Both the position numbers and the translations under genes were made by a program. Positions 17,276-25,895 of a stretch of DNA of 64,000 nucleotides are shown in pieces. Numbering within the stretch: the stretch's first letter is position 1; every line of letters begins with the position of its first letter. The notes beneath the pieces are model-generated. The model was given only the letters and a program-made list of their open reading frames with translations, was not told the DNA's origin and did no database searches. The stretch is from positions 1 through 64,000 of the forward strand of contig JBEKZS010000002.1 in NCBI GenBank assembly GCA_049509635.1, in the 5' to 3' direction. Source of the DNA: Roseiarcus sp049509635 (GTDB lineage Bacteria; Pseudomonadota; Alphaproteobacteria; Rhizobiales; Beijerinckiaceae).

Positions 17276-20257
17276 TCAGTGCGCCTCGTCCCAATTGCCG
17301 GCCGCGCGCGCGTCGACCTGCAGCGGCACGCTGAGCTTCAGCGCCGGCAGCGGGGCCTCGACCATCACCTTGGCGACCAGCGCGAGCGTCGGCTCGAGCT
17401 GGTCGAGCGGCGCCTCGAACACGAGTTCGTCATGCACCTGCAGCAGCATCTGGGCGTCGAGCCTCGCCGCGGCGAGCGCGCCGTCCATGCGGATCATCGC
17501 CCGGCGGATGATGTCGGCGGCCGAGCCCTGGATCGGCGCGTTGATCGCGGCGCGTTCGTTGAACGCCCGCTCGGACGGGTTGGAGGCGTTGATCCGCGGA
17601 TAATGGCACTTGCGGCCGAAGATCGTCCGCACGAAGCCGTCGGCGCGGGCGGCCTTCTTGGTCGCCTCCATATAGGCGCGGATGCCGGGAAAGCGCTCGA
17701 AATACTTGCGGATATAGGCGCCCGCCTCCTCGCGCCCGATGCCGAGCTGGTTGGCGAGGCCGAAGGCGGAAATGCCGTAGATGATGCCGAAATTGATCGC
17801 CTTGGCGCGCCGGCGCACCTCGCCCGGCATGTCCTTGACCGGCACGCCGAACATTTCGGAGGCGGTCATCGCATGGATGTCGAGCCCCTCGGCGAAGGCC
17901 TTCTTCAGCTGGCCGATGTCGGCGACATGGGCGAGCAGGCGCAATTCGATCTGGCTGTAGTCGGCCGAGATCAGCGCATGGCCCGGCGTCGCCACGAAGG
18001 CGCGGCGGATCTTGCGGCCCTCGTCGTTGCGGACCGGAATGTTCTGCAGATTGGGTTCGGACGAGGACAGCCGCCCGGTCGTGGTCGCGGCGAGCGCGTA
18101 GGACGTGTGCACGCGCCGGGTGCGCGGATTGACGAAGCCGGGCAGCGCGTCGGTATAGGTCGATTTCAGCTTGGACAGCTGGCGCCAGTCGAGAATCCGC
18201 GCCGGCAGCAGATGGCCCTCGGCGGCCAGATCCTCCAGCGCATTGGCCGAGGTCGACCAGGCGCCGGTCGCGGTCTTCTTGCCGCCGGGCAGGCCCATCT
18301 GGCCGAACAGGATGTCGCCGAGCTGCTTGGGCGAGCCGAGGTTGAACGGCGCGCCGACGAGGGCGTGGATCTCCGCCTCGAGCCGCGCCATCCCTTGCGC
18401 GAATTCGCCGGAGAGGCGCGAGAGGATGTCGCGGTCGATCGCGATGCCGCGCCGCTCCATCCGCGCGAGCGGGACGACCAGCGGGCGCTCCAGCGTCTCG
18501 TAGACCCTGGTCATGCCCTCGGCGGCGAGCCGCGGCTTCAGCGCGCGCCACAGCCGCAGCGTCACGTCGGCGTCCTCGGCGGCGTATTCGGTCGCATCCT
18601 TGATCGGAACCCGCGCGAAGCCGATGAAGCTCTTGCCGGAGCCGGCGACGGTTCCGAACTGGATCGTCTCATGGCCGAGCCAGCGCTGGGCGAGCGCATC
18701 CATGCCGTGGCCCTCGCTGGTCGCGCCGGCGTCGAGCGCGTAGGACAGCAGCATGGTGTCGTCGATCGGCGCCGTCTCGATCCCGCGCTGGGCGAGAATG
18801 TGCCAGTCGAACTTGACGTTCTGGGCGACCTTGAGCACGCCGGGCGCCTCCATCAGCGGCTTGATCAGGGCGAGCGCCTCCGCTTCGCCGAGCTGTCCGG
18901 GCAGCAGTTCGCCGCCGCCGAACAGGTCGCCCTGGCCGGCGCCGCGATGGGCGAGCGGCACATAGCAGGCGCGCCCGGGCGCGACGCACAGCGAGAAGCC
19001 GACGATGTCGGCCTGGATCGGATCGAGCGAACTCGTCTCGGTGTCGAACGCGACGATTCCCGCCTCGAACGCTTCGTCGACCCAGCGCTGCAATTCGTCG
19101 GGCCTCGTCACGGTCGCATAGGCCGAACGGTCGATCCTGTCGGCGCGCGCGGCGGCGAGCCGGGCGGCGGCGAGGCCCTGCGGGGTCGGCGCGTCGGGCG
19201 CGACCACGGGCGGTTCGACCGCGGCGGCGGGCGCCGCGGCGCGCGGCTCGACCGCTTCGCCGTCGCGCCCGCGCCAGCCGCCCACCCCGAGGAAGGCGGG
19301 ATCGGCGTCGATCGCCCCGGCATCGACGCCGTAGAGTTCGCCGACGCGGCGGGTGATCGTGGTGAATTCGAGCGCCTTGAGATAGGCGATCAGCCGCTTC
19401 GGCTCGGGCGGAACGAGGCCGAGCGTGTCGAGCGGAACCTCGAGCGGCACGTCGCGCACCAGCGTGACCAGCGTCCTGGAAAGGCGGATGAGGGCGACCG
19501 ATTCGGGGTTGGTGAGGACTTCGCGGCGCTTGGGCTGCTTGATCTCGCCGGCGCGCGCGAGCAGGGTTTCGAGATCGCCGTATTCGGCGATCAATTGGGC
19601 GGCGGTCTTGACCCCGATCCCGGGCGCACCCGGCACGTTGTCGGTGGAATCGCCGGCCAGGGCCTGGATGTCGACGACCTTGTCGGCGCCGCCGCCGAAA
19701 TAGGCGAAGACTTCGTCGGGGCCGATCCGCCGCTCCTCGCGGTCGCCCGACGCCGGATCGAACATCGCCACGCCCGGTCCGACGAGCTGCATCAGGTCCT
19801 TGTCGGCGGAGACGATCAGCACGTCGGCGCCGCGCGCGCGCGCCTCGGCGGCGTAGGTCGCGATGAGATCGTCCGCCTCGTAGCGGTCCTGCTCGATCGG
19901 GGTCAGGCCGAACGCGCGCACAGTGTCGCGCATCAGCGGGAATTGCGGCACCAGGTCTTCCGGCGGCGGCGGCCGATGCGACTTGTAGGGGGGATAGATT
20001 TCCCGCCGGAACGAATGCTCCGACTTGTCGAAGATGATCGCCAGATGGGTCGGCGCGATGCCCGCCGCGCCGTCGCGGACGAACTGCAGCAGCTTGGCGG
20101 CGAACAGCCGGACCGCGCCGACCGGCAGCCGGTCGGACCGGTAATTGTATTTCTGATCCTGGCGGATCGACTGGAAATAGGCGCGGAAGACGAAGGAGGA
20201 GCCGTCGACGAGAAAAACATGATCGCCGGGGCCGACGGGACGCAGATTTTGGGTCAT
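17276..20257 (-). CDS. polA: DNA polymerase I
   Basis: A 993-residue three-domain PolA. The 5'-3' exonuclease (about 10-300) has FLVDGSSFVFRAYF, ADDLIATYA and KTAAQLIAEYG. The 3'-5' proofreading domain (about 380-560) keeps the acidic Exo I motif VAFDTETSSLDP and the DDTMLLSYALDAG motif. The polymerase domain has motif A ISADYSQIELRLLAH, motif B RRRAKAINFGIIYG and motif C LLQVHDELVFEAP. It fills repair gaps and removes RNA primers. It is transcribed toward ilvD, with 103 nt between them, and is preceded by an intergenic palindrome. Confidence 0.97.
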   Translation of the reverse strand: MTQNLRPVGPGDHVFLVDGSSFVFRAYFQSIRQDQKYNYRSDRLPVGAVRLFAAKLLQFVRDGAAGIAPTHLAIIFDKSEHSFRREIYPPYKSHRPPPPEDLVPQFPLMRDTVRAFGLTPIEQDRYEADDLIATYAAEARARGADVLIVSADKDLMQLVGPGVAMFDPASGDREERRIGPDEVFAYFGGGADKVVDIQALAGDSTDNVPGAPGIGVKTAAQLIAEYGDLETLLARAGEIKQPKRREVLTNPESVALIRLSRTLVTLVRDVPLEVPLDTLGLVPPEPKRLIAYLKALEFTTITRRVGELYGVDAGAIDADPAFLGVGGWRGRDGEAVEPRAAAPAAAVEPPVVAPDAPTPQGLAAARLAAARADRIDRSAYATVTRPDELQRWVDEAFEAGIVAFDTETSSLDPIQADIVGFSLCVAPGRACYVPLAHRGAGQGDLFGGGELLPGQLGEAEALALIKPLMEAPGVLKVAQNVKFDWHILAQRGIETAPIDDTMLLSYALDAGATSEGHGMDALAQRWLGHETIQFGTVAGSGKSFIGFARVPIKDATEYAAEDADVTLRLWRALKPRLAAEGMTRVYETLERPLVVPLARMERRGIAIDRDILSRLSGEFAQGMARLEAEIHALVGAPFNLGSPKQLGDILFGQMGLPGGKKTATGAWSTSANALEDLAAEGHLLPARILDWRQLSKLKSTYTDALPGFVNPRTRRVHTSYALAATTTGRLSSSEPNLQNIPVRNDEGRKIRRAFVATPGHALISADYSQIELRLLAHVADIGQLKKAFAEGLDIHAMTASEMFGVPVKDMPGEVRRRAKAINFGIIYGISAFGLANQLGIGREEAGAYIRKYFERFPGIRAYMEATKKAARADGFVRTIFGRKCHYPRINASNPSERAFNERAAINAPIQGSAADIIRRAMIRMDGALAAARLDAQMLLQVHDELVFEAPLDQLEPTLALVAKVMVEAPLPALKLSVPLQVDARAAGNWDEAH

Positions 20258-20309
20258 CGCGGCAGTCTAGCCAAACCCGCGCGGCGGGGCCATCGCGTCG
20301 CGCCGCCGC

Positions 20310-20373
20310 TCCCCCGCGAGCGGGGAGAAATCGGCGCCGTCCGGCGATCGGCCGGTCGCGATCGCCGATTTCA
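20310..20373. repeat. Intergenic palindrome between the peptidase gene and polA
   Basis: CTCCCC at 20310-20315 region pairs with GGGGAG (20322-20327), and GAAATCGGCG at 20327-20336 is exactly complementary to CGCCGATTTC at 20363-20372, whose right arm runs into the stop codon of the serine peptidase gene. The structure lacks a clear T-run. It looks like a REP-type or transcript-end stem-loop and shares the C-rich/G-rich hairpin style with the element at 46646-46768. Confidence 0.5.
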
Positions 20374-21237
20374 GCGCGCGGCGGTCGCGCTGACGCCGGC
20401 GACCGACTCGACGGCGCGCCGGAACGCGCCTTCGATCGTCACCGCGAAATTATAGTGCTGGGCCGAGAACGGCATCGCGCTGTCGGGCGCGATCGAGCGG
20501 TAGCCGACGAACACCGCGAGCAGCCGGCCGCCGCTGGCGCTGAGCAGGGCGCCGCCCGAGGCGCCGACGCCGGCGTCGCAGTCGAACGAGAATTCGCGCG
20601 TCCCCTCCGCGCCGGCGGTCAGCGCGTCGTGGAGCCGGCATTTCTCCATCGACATCGCATGGCCGGCGCCCCAGTCGCTGTGACCGCGCGCGACGAACTG
20701 GATGTCCTGGGACGGCTGCGCCGCGCCGGCGAGCCCATAGGGCGTGGCGCCGCGGACCGGGCGCAGCAGCCGCGCGACCGCCCAGTCATGCACCGCCGGC
20801 TTGGAATAGGGATCGGAATTGCCCGAGACGATCGTCGACATGTCGATCGCGGTCGTCACTTCCTGGTCGGCGACCGCGGCGGTGAAGAAGCAATGGGCGC
20901 TGTCGCCGCGCGGCTGGCCCTGCTCGTTGAAAAGCACATGCGCAGCGGTCGTGATGACGTCGTCGGCGAGGGTCAATTGGCCGGCGCCGCGGGCGTTGCC
21001 GCAATGGATGACGCCCGAGGCGGCGTGCCGCCGCTTGACGTCGCCGAGATCGAGATGGTTTTCGCTGGCGAATTGTTCGACGGTGAGGCGGGGATGGTCG
21101 CCGAACACGACGACCGGGACGATCGGCAGAGCGCGGAGCGATTCGATATCGGCAGGCCGCGCGGGGACCGCTTTTGACTCGACGCATCCCAGAACGCAAA
21201 ACCCTGACGCAATCGCGACGCGGATGATATGAAACAT
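20371..21237 (-). CDS. Secreted trypsin-like serine peptidase
   Basis: A 288-residue S1-type (chymotrypsin-fold) protease. From ATG 21237 it starts MFHIIRVAIASGFCVLGCVES, a signal peptide that ends in a lipobox-like VLGC, so it may be a lipoprotein. The catalytic triad is visible: His in VITTAAHVLF, Asp in VHDWAVARLL, Ser in GVGASGGALLS. Four further Cys could form disulfides. An earlier start at 21342 would bury the signal sequence, so it was rejected. Target proteins are unknown. It is divergent from zapE. Confidence 0.82.
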   Translation of the reverse strand: MFHIIRVAIASGFCVLGCVESKAVPARPADIESLRALPIVPVVVFGDHPRLTVEQFASENHLDLGDVKRRHAASGVIHCGNARGAGQLTLADDVITTAAHVLFNEQGQPRGDSAHCFFTAAVADQEVTTAIDMSTIVSGNSDPYSKPAVHDWAVARLLRPVRGATPYGLAGAAQPSQDIQFVARGHSDWGAGHAMSMEKCRLHDALTAGAEGTREFSFDCDAGVGASGGALLSASGGRLLAVFVGYRSIAPDSAMPFSAQHYNFAVTIEGAFRRAVESVAGVSATAAR

Positions 21238-21475
21238 CAACACACTGCCTCCGGGTTCGGCGGACGGGGCGCGGGCAAAGATCGAGCCGTGCGGCCCCAC
21301 GCCGGCCTTTTCGGGCGCACACGCTTTTGTGATCGGGGCCAATGGTCAATATAGCAACCCAAATGTCAAGCTCGCGTTACCGCGGGGGTGGTGTGGGTCT
21401 GTCGCCGACCCGCGGCGCCGTGGCGTTTCCGTCCATCGACCGCGCCGGCGCCCGGTCGCGCCGGCGGCGCGGAGG

Positions 21476-22648
21476 ATGAGGATTTCGGCCGAGAATCGCT
21501 ATCGCGACCTCGTCGCCGCGGAGCGGCTGGAGGCCGACCCGGCGCAAGTTGCGGTGATCGAACGGCTCGACGCGCTCGCCCTCCGGCTGGACTATTACAG
21601 TCCCGCCCGCCCGCCCGGCCCGTTCGGGCGGCTGGTCGGCGCGCGGCCGGTCGAGCCGCCGCGCGGCCTCTACATCCACGGGCCGGTCGGGCGCGGCAAG
21701 ACGCTGCTGATGGATCTGTTCTTCGAATCGGCGCCCGCCGCGGCCAAACGCCGCGTCCATTTTCACGCCTTCATGGCCGACGTCCACGCGCGCATTCATC
21801 GCTGGCGCCAGCGCCGCAAGGCGGGCGAGGTCGCCGGCGACGATCCGATCGCCCCGGTCGCCGCCGAGCTTGCGGCGCAGGCCTGGCTGCTGTGCTTCGA
21901 TGAATTCAGCGTGCGCGACATCGCCGATGCGATGATCCTCGGGCGGCTGTTCGCGCGCCTGTTCGCGGCCGGCGTCGTGATCGTCGCCACATCCAACGTC
22001 GCGCCCGACGATCTCTACCAGGGCGGCCTCAACCGCGCGCTGTTCCTTCCCTTCATCGCGCTGCTGCGCGAGCGGATGGATGTATGCCCGCTCGAGGCGC
22101 GCACCGATTTCCGGCTGGAGAAGCTTTCGCGCGCGCCGGTCTGGCATTGCCCGGCGGACGGCGCGGCGCGGGCCGCGCTCGACGCCGCGTTCGCGCGGCT
22201 GACCGGCGGGCAACGCGGCGAACGGGCCGAGATCGCGTTGCTCGGCCGCACCCTCGACGTGCCGGAGGCGAAGGACGGCGTGGCGCGGTTCTCGTTCGAC
22301 GATCTGTGCCGCCGGCCGCTCGGCGCGCCGGACTTTCTGGCGATCGCGCAAAGATTCCACACCGTCCTGGTCGACGATATCAGGGTGATGGGCCGCGACC
22401 AGCGCAACGAAGCCAAACGCTTCATCACCCTGATCGACACGCTCTACGACCAGCGGGTGAAGCTGATCGCTTCGGCGGAAGCCGAACCGGCCGCGCTGTT
22501 TCGAGGCGAGGACGGCTACGAGGCCTTCGAGTTCGCGCGCACGGTCTCGCGGTTGATCGAGATGCGGTCGACCGACTATCTCGCGCTGCCGCACGGGCGC
22601 GGCGGCGCCGATGATTCGGGAGACCTCGGCGGGCTGGTCGAGACCTAG
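21476..22648 (+). CDS. zapE: AFG1/ZapE family cell division ATPase
   Basis: A 390-residue P-loop ATPase of the ZapE/AFG1 family; in E. coli ZapE interacts with FtsZ under stress. It shows Walker A GPVGRGKTLLMDLF, HFHAFMADVHARIH, Walker B LLCFDEFSVRDIADA, sensor VIVATSNVAPDDLYQGGLNR, and the C-terminal FHTVLVDDIRVMGRDQRNEAKRF and LYDQRVKLI blocks. ATG 21476 follows GGAGG. In many alphaproteobacteria the gene lies beside mdh/suc genes; that context is not present here. Confidence 0.92.
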   Translation: MRISAENRYRDLVAAERLEADPAQVAVIERLDALALRLDYYSPARPPGPFGRLVGARPVEPPRGLYIHGPVGRGKTLLMDLFFESAPAAAKRRVHFHAFMADVHARIHRWRQRRKAGEVAGDDPIAPVAAELAAQAWLLCFDEFSVRDIADAMILGRLFARLFAAGVVIVATSNVAPDDLYQGGLNRALFLPFIALLRERMDVCPLEARTDFRLEKLSRAPVWHCPADGAARAALDAAFARLTGGQRGERAEIALLGRTLDVPEAKDGVARFSFDDLCRRPLGAPDFLAIAQRFHTVLVDDIRVMGRDQRNEAKRFITLIDTLYDQRVKLIASAEAEPAALFRGEDGYEAFEFARTVSRLIEMRSTDYLALPHGRGGADDSGDLGGLVET

Positions 22649-22704
22649 CGGACCGCCGCGCCCGCGCGGGCCGCCTCATCGGCCTTCCGTCATCGCCGCG
22701 CTCG

Positions 22705-23157
22705 TCACGGCCCTGTCGGCCCGGCGGCGCGGGCCGCGCCGCCCAGATGGCTGTGGGCGAAGCCGTCGGGGTATTTCAACCCGTAGCCGAGCATCCGGTC
22801 GAAGCCGATATGGGCGATCCAGATCAGCGCGAGCTGAACCGCGATCGGCTGCGACAGCCACAGGCCGGCGATCGCGAGCGCGAGCGGCAGGACATAGGTA
22901 TGCGCGGCGTTGTAGGCGGCGGCGCCGAACCGGCGCCCGGCGAGATAGCCGAGCATGGCGAGGTCGGGGGCGAGCAGCAGCAACGCGAAGACCAGCCATC
23001 CGCCGCCGAGCCGGGCGTAGCCGACCGCGGCCAGGGCGAGCGCCAAGGCGCCTTCGAGCCGCAGGATGAGATTGGGCGCGCCGGTCACGACCCCGTCGGC
23101 CCGGGATGGCGCGGCGCGGGCAGGGCGAGCAGGAGCCTGAGCGGGAGACAATGCCAT
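22705..23157 (-). CDS. DUF4260 family membrane protein
   Basis: A 150-residue protein with about four hydrophobic helices and the DUF4260 fingerprint: LILRLEGALALALAAVGYARLGGGWLVF-type first half, then LLAPDLAMLGYLAGRRFGAAAYNAAHTYVLPL, and IWIAHIGFDRMLGYGLKYPDGFAHSHLG at the end. Function is unknown; His and Asp residues in the last block are conserved in the family. ATG 23157 is divergent from the GTG start of a TetR regulator 184 nt away, which makes that regulator a candidate controller. The open frame runs further upstream but without family-like sequence. Confidence 0.88.
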   Translation of the reverse strand: MALSPAQAPARPARAAPSRADGVVTGAPNLILRLEGALALALAAVGYARLGGGWLVFALLLLAPDLAMLGYLAGRRFGAAAYNAAHTYVLPLALAIAGLWLSQPIAVQLALIWIAHIGFDRMLGYGLKYPDGFAHSHLGGAARAAGPTGP

Positions 23158-23340
23158 GACGGACCTCGAAGCTGCGTCGACAACGCCGAGTATCGGGAGG
23201 AGGTCCGGTCGGCGCAATCGGCCAAATGCGTGCTTCGGCCATGCAGGAATGCATCGGCCCCGGCCGCGGGCCGGCGCGGCGTCTGGAACCGCCGGTCGTT
23301 TCGTGCCAGCATCGCCACTGGCGTCGGGGAGATCCGCCGC

Positions 23341-23949
23341 GTGCCGCGCTCCGCCTCCACCGAACCCGTCGAGGCCCGAATTCTCGAAATCGCGCGCGCG
23401 CATCTGCGGCGATTCGGCCCGGCGCGCACGACGATCGTCGGCATCGCCAGCGAGGCCGGCATGACCCACGCCAACGTCTACCGCTATTTCCCGTCCAAGC
23501 ACGGCCTGCTCGCGGAAATCACCGCGTCCTGGCTGCGCCCGCTCGAGGCGCGCCTGCGCGAGGCGGCCGACGGCGCCGATCCCGGCTATGACAAGCTCGA
23601 GCGCATGCTGCTGGCGATCCACCGCGTCTACCGGCAGAAGCTGGAGACCGATCCCGTCCTGTTCGATCTGCTGATCGCCGCGCTCGACAAGGGCGAGGAC
23701 GGCGTGCGCAAGCATCGCGCCAGGGTGCAGTCGGAAATCCAGCGCGTCGTCGAGGAGGGGATCGCGGCGGGCGCCTTCGCGATGACCGACCGGCGCCGCG
23801 CGCTCTCGCTGGTGTTCGACGCCGCCCATCGCTTCATCCACCCGCTCGCCATGCGCCTCGACGCCGACGCGCCCGCGGCCGCGATGGAGGCGCGGTTCGA
23901 GCGGGTCATCGCGCTGGTGCTGCGCGCGCTGCGGTCCGGGCGGGTTTGA
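23341..23949 (+). CDS. TetR family transcriptional regulator
   Basis: A 202-residue regulator with an N-terminal TetR HTH: ILEIARAHLRRFGPARTTIVGIASEAGMTHANVYRYFPSKHGLLAEI. The C-terminal part (about 80-200) is an all-helical ligand/dimer domain of the tetracyclin-repressor-like type. No ATG is close to the conserved N-terminus; GTG 23341, with GGGGAGA about 8 nt before it, is the most likely start. It is divergent from the DUF4260 gene, which it may control. Ligand is unknown. Confidence 0.9.
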   Translation: MPRSASTEPVEARILEIARAHLRRFGPARTTIVGIASEAGMTHANVYRYFPSKHGLLAEITASWLRPLEARLREAADGADPGYDKLERMLLAIHRVYRQKLETDPVLFDLLIAALDKGEDGVRKHRARVQSEIQRVVEEGIAAGAFAMTDRRRALSLVFDAAHRFIHPLAMRLDADAPAAAMEARFERVIALVLRALRSGRV

Positions 23950-24010
23950 CGGCGGGCGCGCCCCGATCGGCGGATTTGCCTTGCGCGGACGCGCCGAGCT
24001 GGTCCGGCGC

Positions 24011-24391
24011 ATGGGCGATCTGTCGCGCCTCGAACGTGCTGCGTCATCGGCAATCGCCGCTCAGGCCTCCGAAAGCGCCGACGCGCTCGCCCGGCAGATG
24101 GACGGCGCGCGGGTCATCGCGCGGGAGAACACGGGCGCCGACTTTTTCACGACCTTCGACGTCGATTCCGACCGACTTCTCGTCGGCCTGCGCTCTCCGG
24201 TCGGAGACGTCGGGGCGATCGAGGACGGCCTGAAATACGGGATGGGTCTTCTGCTGTGGATCAAAGGCGGCAAAATCCACCAATTGGAAGGCTGTTCCAA
24301 CGCCGGCGAGGACACCTCCGGCCTCGACTTCGCGCGGATCGAGTTCCAGAATGTCGAGGCTCGCCGACCGCCGACGCCGGTTCGGCGGTAG
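24011..24391 (+). CDS. Conserved-looking hypothetical protein
   Basis: A 126-residue soluble protein (MGDLSRLERAASSAIAAQA...). It has an N-terminal helix rich in Ala/Ser, a middle strand-rich part (ADFFTTFDVDSDRLLVGLR) and a distinctive hydrophobic stretch YGMGLLLWIKGGKIHQLEG, ending with an Arg/Pro tail. Composition is protein-like rather than antisense-like, unlike overlapping frames. I do not recognise the family. An in-frame TTG at 23981 is an alternative start; neither start has a strong ribosome binding site. The gene lies between tetR and the convergent dnaN. Confidence 0.55.
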   Translation: MGDLSRLERAASSAIAAQASESADALARQMDGARVIARENTGADFFTTFDVDSDRLLVGLRSPVGDVGAIEDGLKYGMGLLLWIKGGKIHQLEGCSNAGEDTSGLDFARIEFQNVEARRPPTPVRR

Positions 24392-24505
24392 CGGGACCGG
24401 GCGCGATGCGCGAAGGCTGCGCCGGTCCGCCCCCGCAATGGGGCGAGGCCGGCGCGACCGCTCGGATCCCGCGCGCCGCCGACAGCCGCCCCGCGCTTCG
24501 CGGCC

Positions 24506-25624
24506 TTACACCCGCAGCGGCATCAGCACGAACAGCGCCGCCGCGCCGTCGCGATCCTGGATGATGGTCGGCGAGCCGGGGTCGGAGAATTTCAGCAGCG
24601 CGGTGTCGCCGCCGAGCTGGCCCGCGATGTCGAGCAGATAGCGGGCGTTGAACCCGATCTCGATCGGCGCCGAATCATAGTCGACCTCCAGCTCCTCGCT
24701 CGCCGAGCCGGAATCGGGATTGTTGACCGAAAGCGTCAGCTTGCCGTCGCCGATCGACAGCTTGATCGCGCGGCCGCGCTCGGACGAAATCGTCGACACG
24801 CGATCGACGGCGCGCTGGAACGGCTCCTTGTCGACGACGAGCCGCCTGTCGTTGCCGGCGGGGATGACGCGCCCGTAGTCGGGGAACGTGCCGTCGATCA
24901 GCTTGCTGGTCAGCAGGACCTCGCCGAACCGGAAGCGCGCCTTGACCGCCGAGAGTTCGATCACGACGTCCTGCGCGAGGTCCTCGATCAGCTTCTGCAA
25001 TTCATTGACCGCCTTGCGCGGCACGATGACGCCGGGCATGCCCGCCGCGCCCTGCGGCGCCGGCAGTTCGACGCGCGCGAGCCGGTGCCCATCGGTGGCG
25101 ACCGCGCGCAGCATCGGCGCGCCGTCGACCTCGGTCACATGGAGGAAGATGCCGTTGAGGTAGTAGCGCGTCTCCTCGGTCGAGATGGCGAACTGGGTGT
25201 TGTCGATCAGCTTCTTCAGGTCGCCCGCCGACAGGGTGAAGCGATGCGAGAGATCGCCGGGGGTCAGATCGGGAAAATCGGCGGCGGGCAGGCATTGCAG
25301 GTGGAACCGCGCGCGGCCCGAGCGCAGCAGCAATTGGCCGGACTCGCCGGCCATTTCGAGCGAGACCTGGGCGCCCTCGGGCAGCTTGCGGACGATCTCG
25401 TAGAGGACGTGCGCCGGCACCGTCGTGGCGCCCTCCTGGGCGACGTCGGCGGGCGCCGATTCGGTCGCCTCGAGGTCGAGGTCGGTCGCCTTCAGCGTCA
25501 GCTGGCGTTCCTTCGCCTCGATCAGCACGTTCGAGAGGATCGGGATCGTGTTGCGCCGCTCGACGATCCGATGAACGTGCCCGAGCGCCTTCAGCAGGGT
25601 CGTCCGCTCCAGAGTGACCTTCAT
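24506..25624 (-). CDS. dnaN: DNA polymerase III subunit beta (sliding clamp)
   Basis: A 372-residue beta clamp that encircles DNA and gives the replicase its processivity. The N-terminus MKVTLERTTLLKALGHVHRIVERRNTIPILSNVLIEA is typical, with later blocks NTQFAISTEETRYYLNGIFLH, ATDGHRLARVELP, and the C-terminal LFVLMPLRV whose last residues match the M-P-M/L-R-x end of clamps. ATG 25624 begins the conserved N-terminus. It is not in a dnaA-dnaN-recF operon here; it stands divergent from a class A PBP gene, with a 271-nt gap that contains a CtrA-type box. Confidence 0.97.
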   Translation of the reverse strand: MKVTLERTTLLKALGHVHRIVERRNTIPILSNVLIEAKERQLTLKATDLDLEATESAPADVAQEGATTVPAHVLYEIVRKLPEGAQVSLEMAGESGQLLLRSGRARFHLQCLPAADFPDLTPGDLSHRFTLSAGDLKKLIDNTQFAISTEETRYYLNGIFLHVTEVDGAPMLRAVATDGHRLARVELPAPQGAAGMPGVIVPRKAVNELQKLIEDLAQDVVIELSAVKARFRFGEVLLTSKLIDGTFPDYGRVIPAGNDRRLVVDKEPFQRAVDRVSTISSERGRAIKLSIGDGKLTLSVNNPDSGSASEELEVDYDSAPIEIGFNARYLLDIAGQLGGDTALLKFSDPGSPTIIQDRDGAAALFVLMPLRV

Positions 25625-25800
25625 CGCAACATCCCAGCTTGCCGATCGACCGGCGCGACCCGACCCCGTCGGCCTTCCGACCGGCGCCATTTCACGGGGG
25701 CGGGACTTTGCCAAGGCGCCGGCCGATCCGCAAGGGCGACGCGCGCCGCCGCCGCGTTTTTCGGGATTATTCGCGCGATCCAGACGCCGAAGCGGCAACC

Positions 25801-25815
25801 TTAACCGGCCCTTAA
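25801..25815. promoter_or_regulatory. CtrA-type box TTAA-N7-TTAA
   Basis: TTAA (25801-25804), seven bases CCGGCCC, TTAA (25812-25815) is a perfect match to the half-site spacing of the CtrA binding consensus TTAA-N7-TTAA of alphaproteobacteria. It lies in the divergent dnaN/PBP region, about 80 nt before the PBP start and about 180 nt before the dnaN start, in sequence that is otherwise GC-rich. Binding is inferred, not shown. Confidence 0.5.
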
Positions 25816-25895
25816 ATCGCCGCCATTAGTCTGGAAGTCTGCGGGCGGCGCGTCGAAGCCTTCCTCGGCAGGCGACCGGAGTACCGGGATTGCGG

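Noticed and set aside
17171..20455. 1094-codon plus-strand frame opposite polA
   Set aside because: Antisense of polA, whose exonuclease and polymerase motifs are clear on the minus strand.
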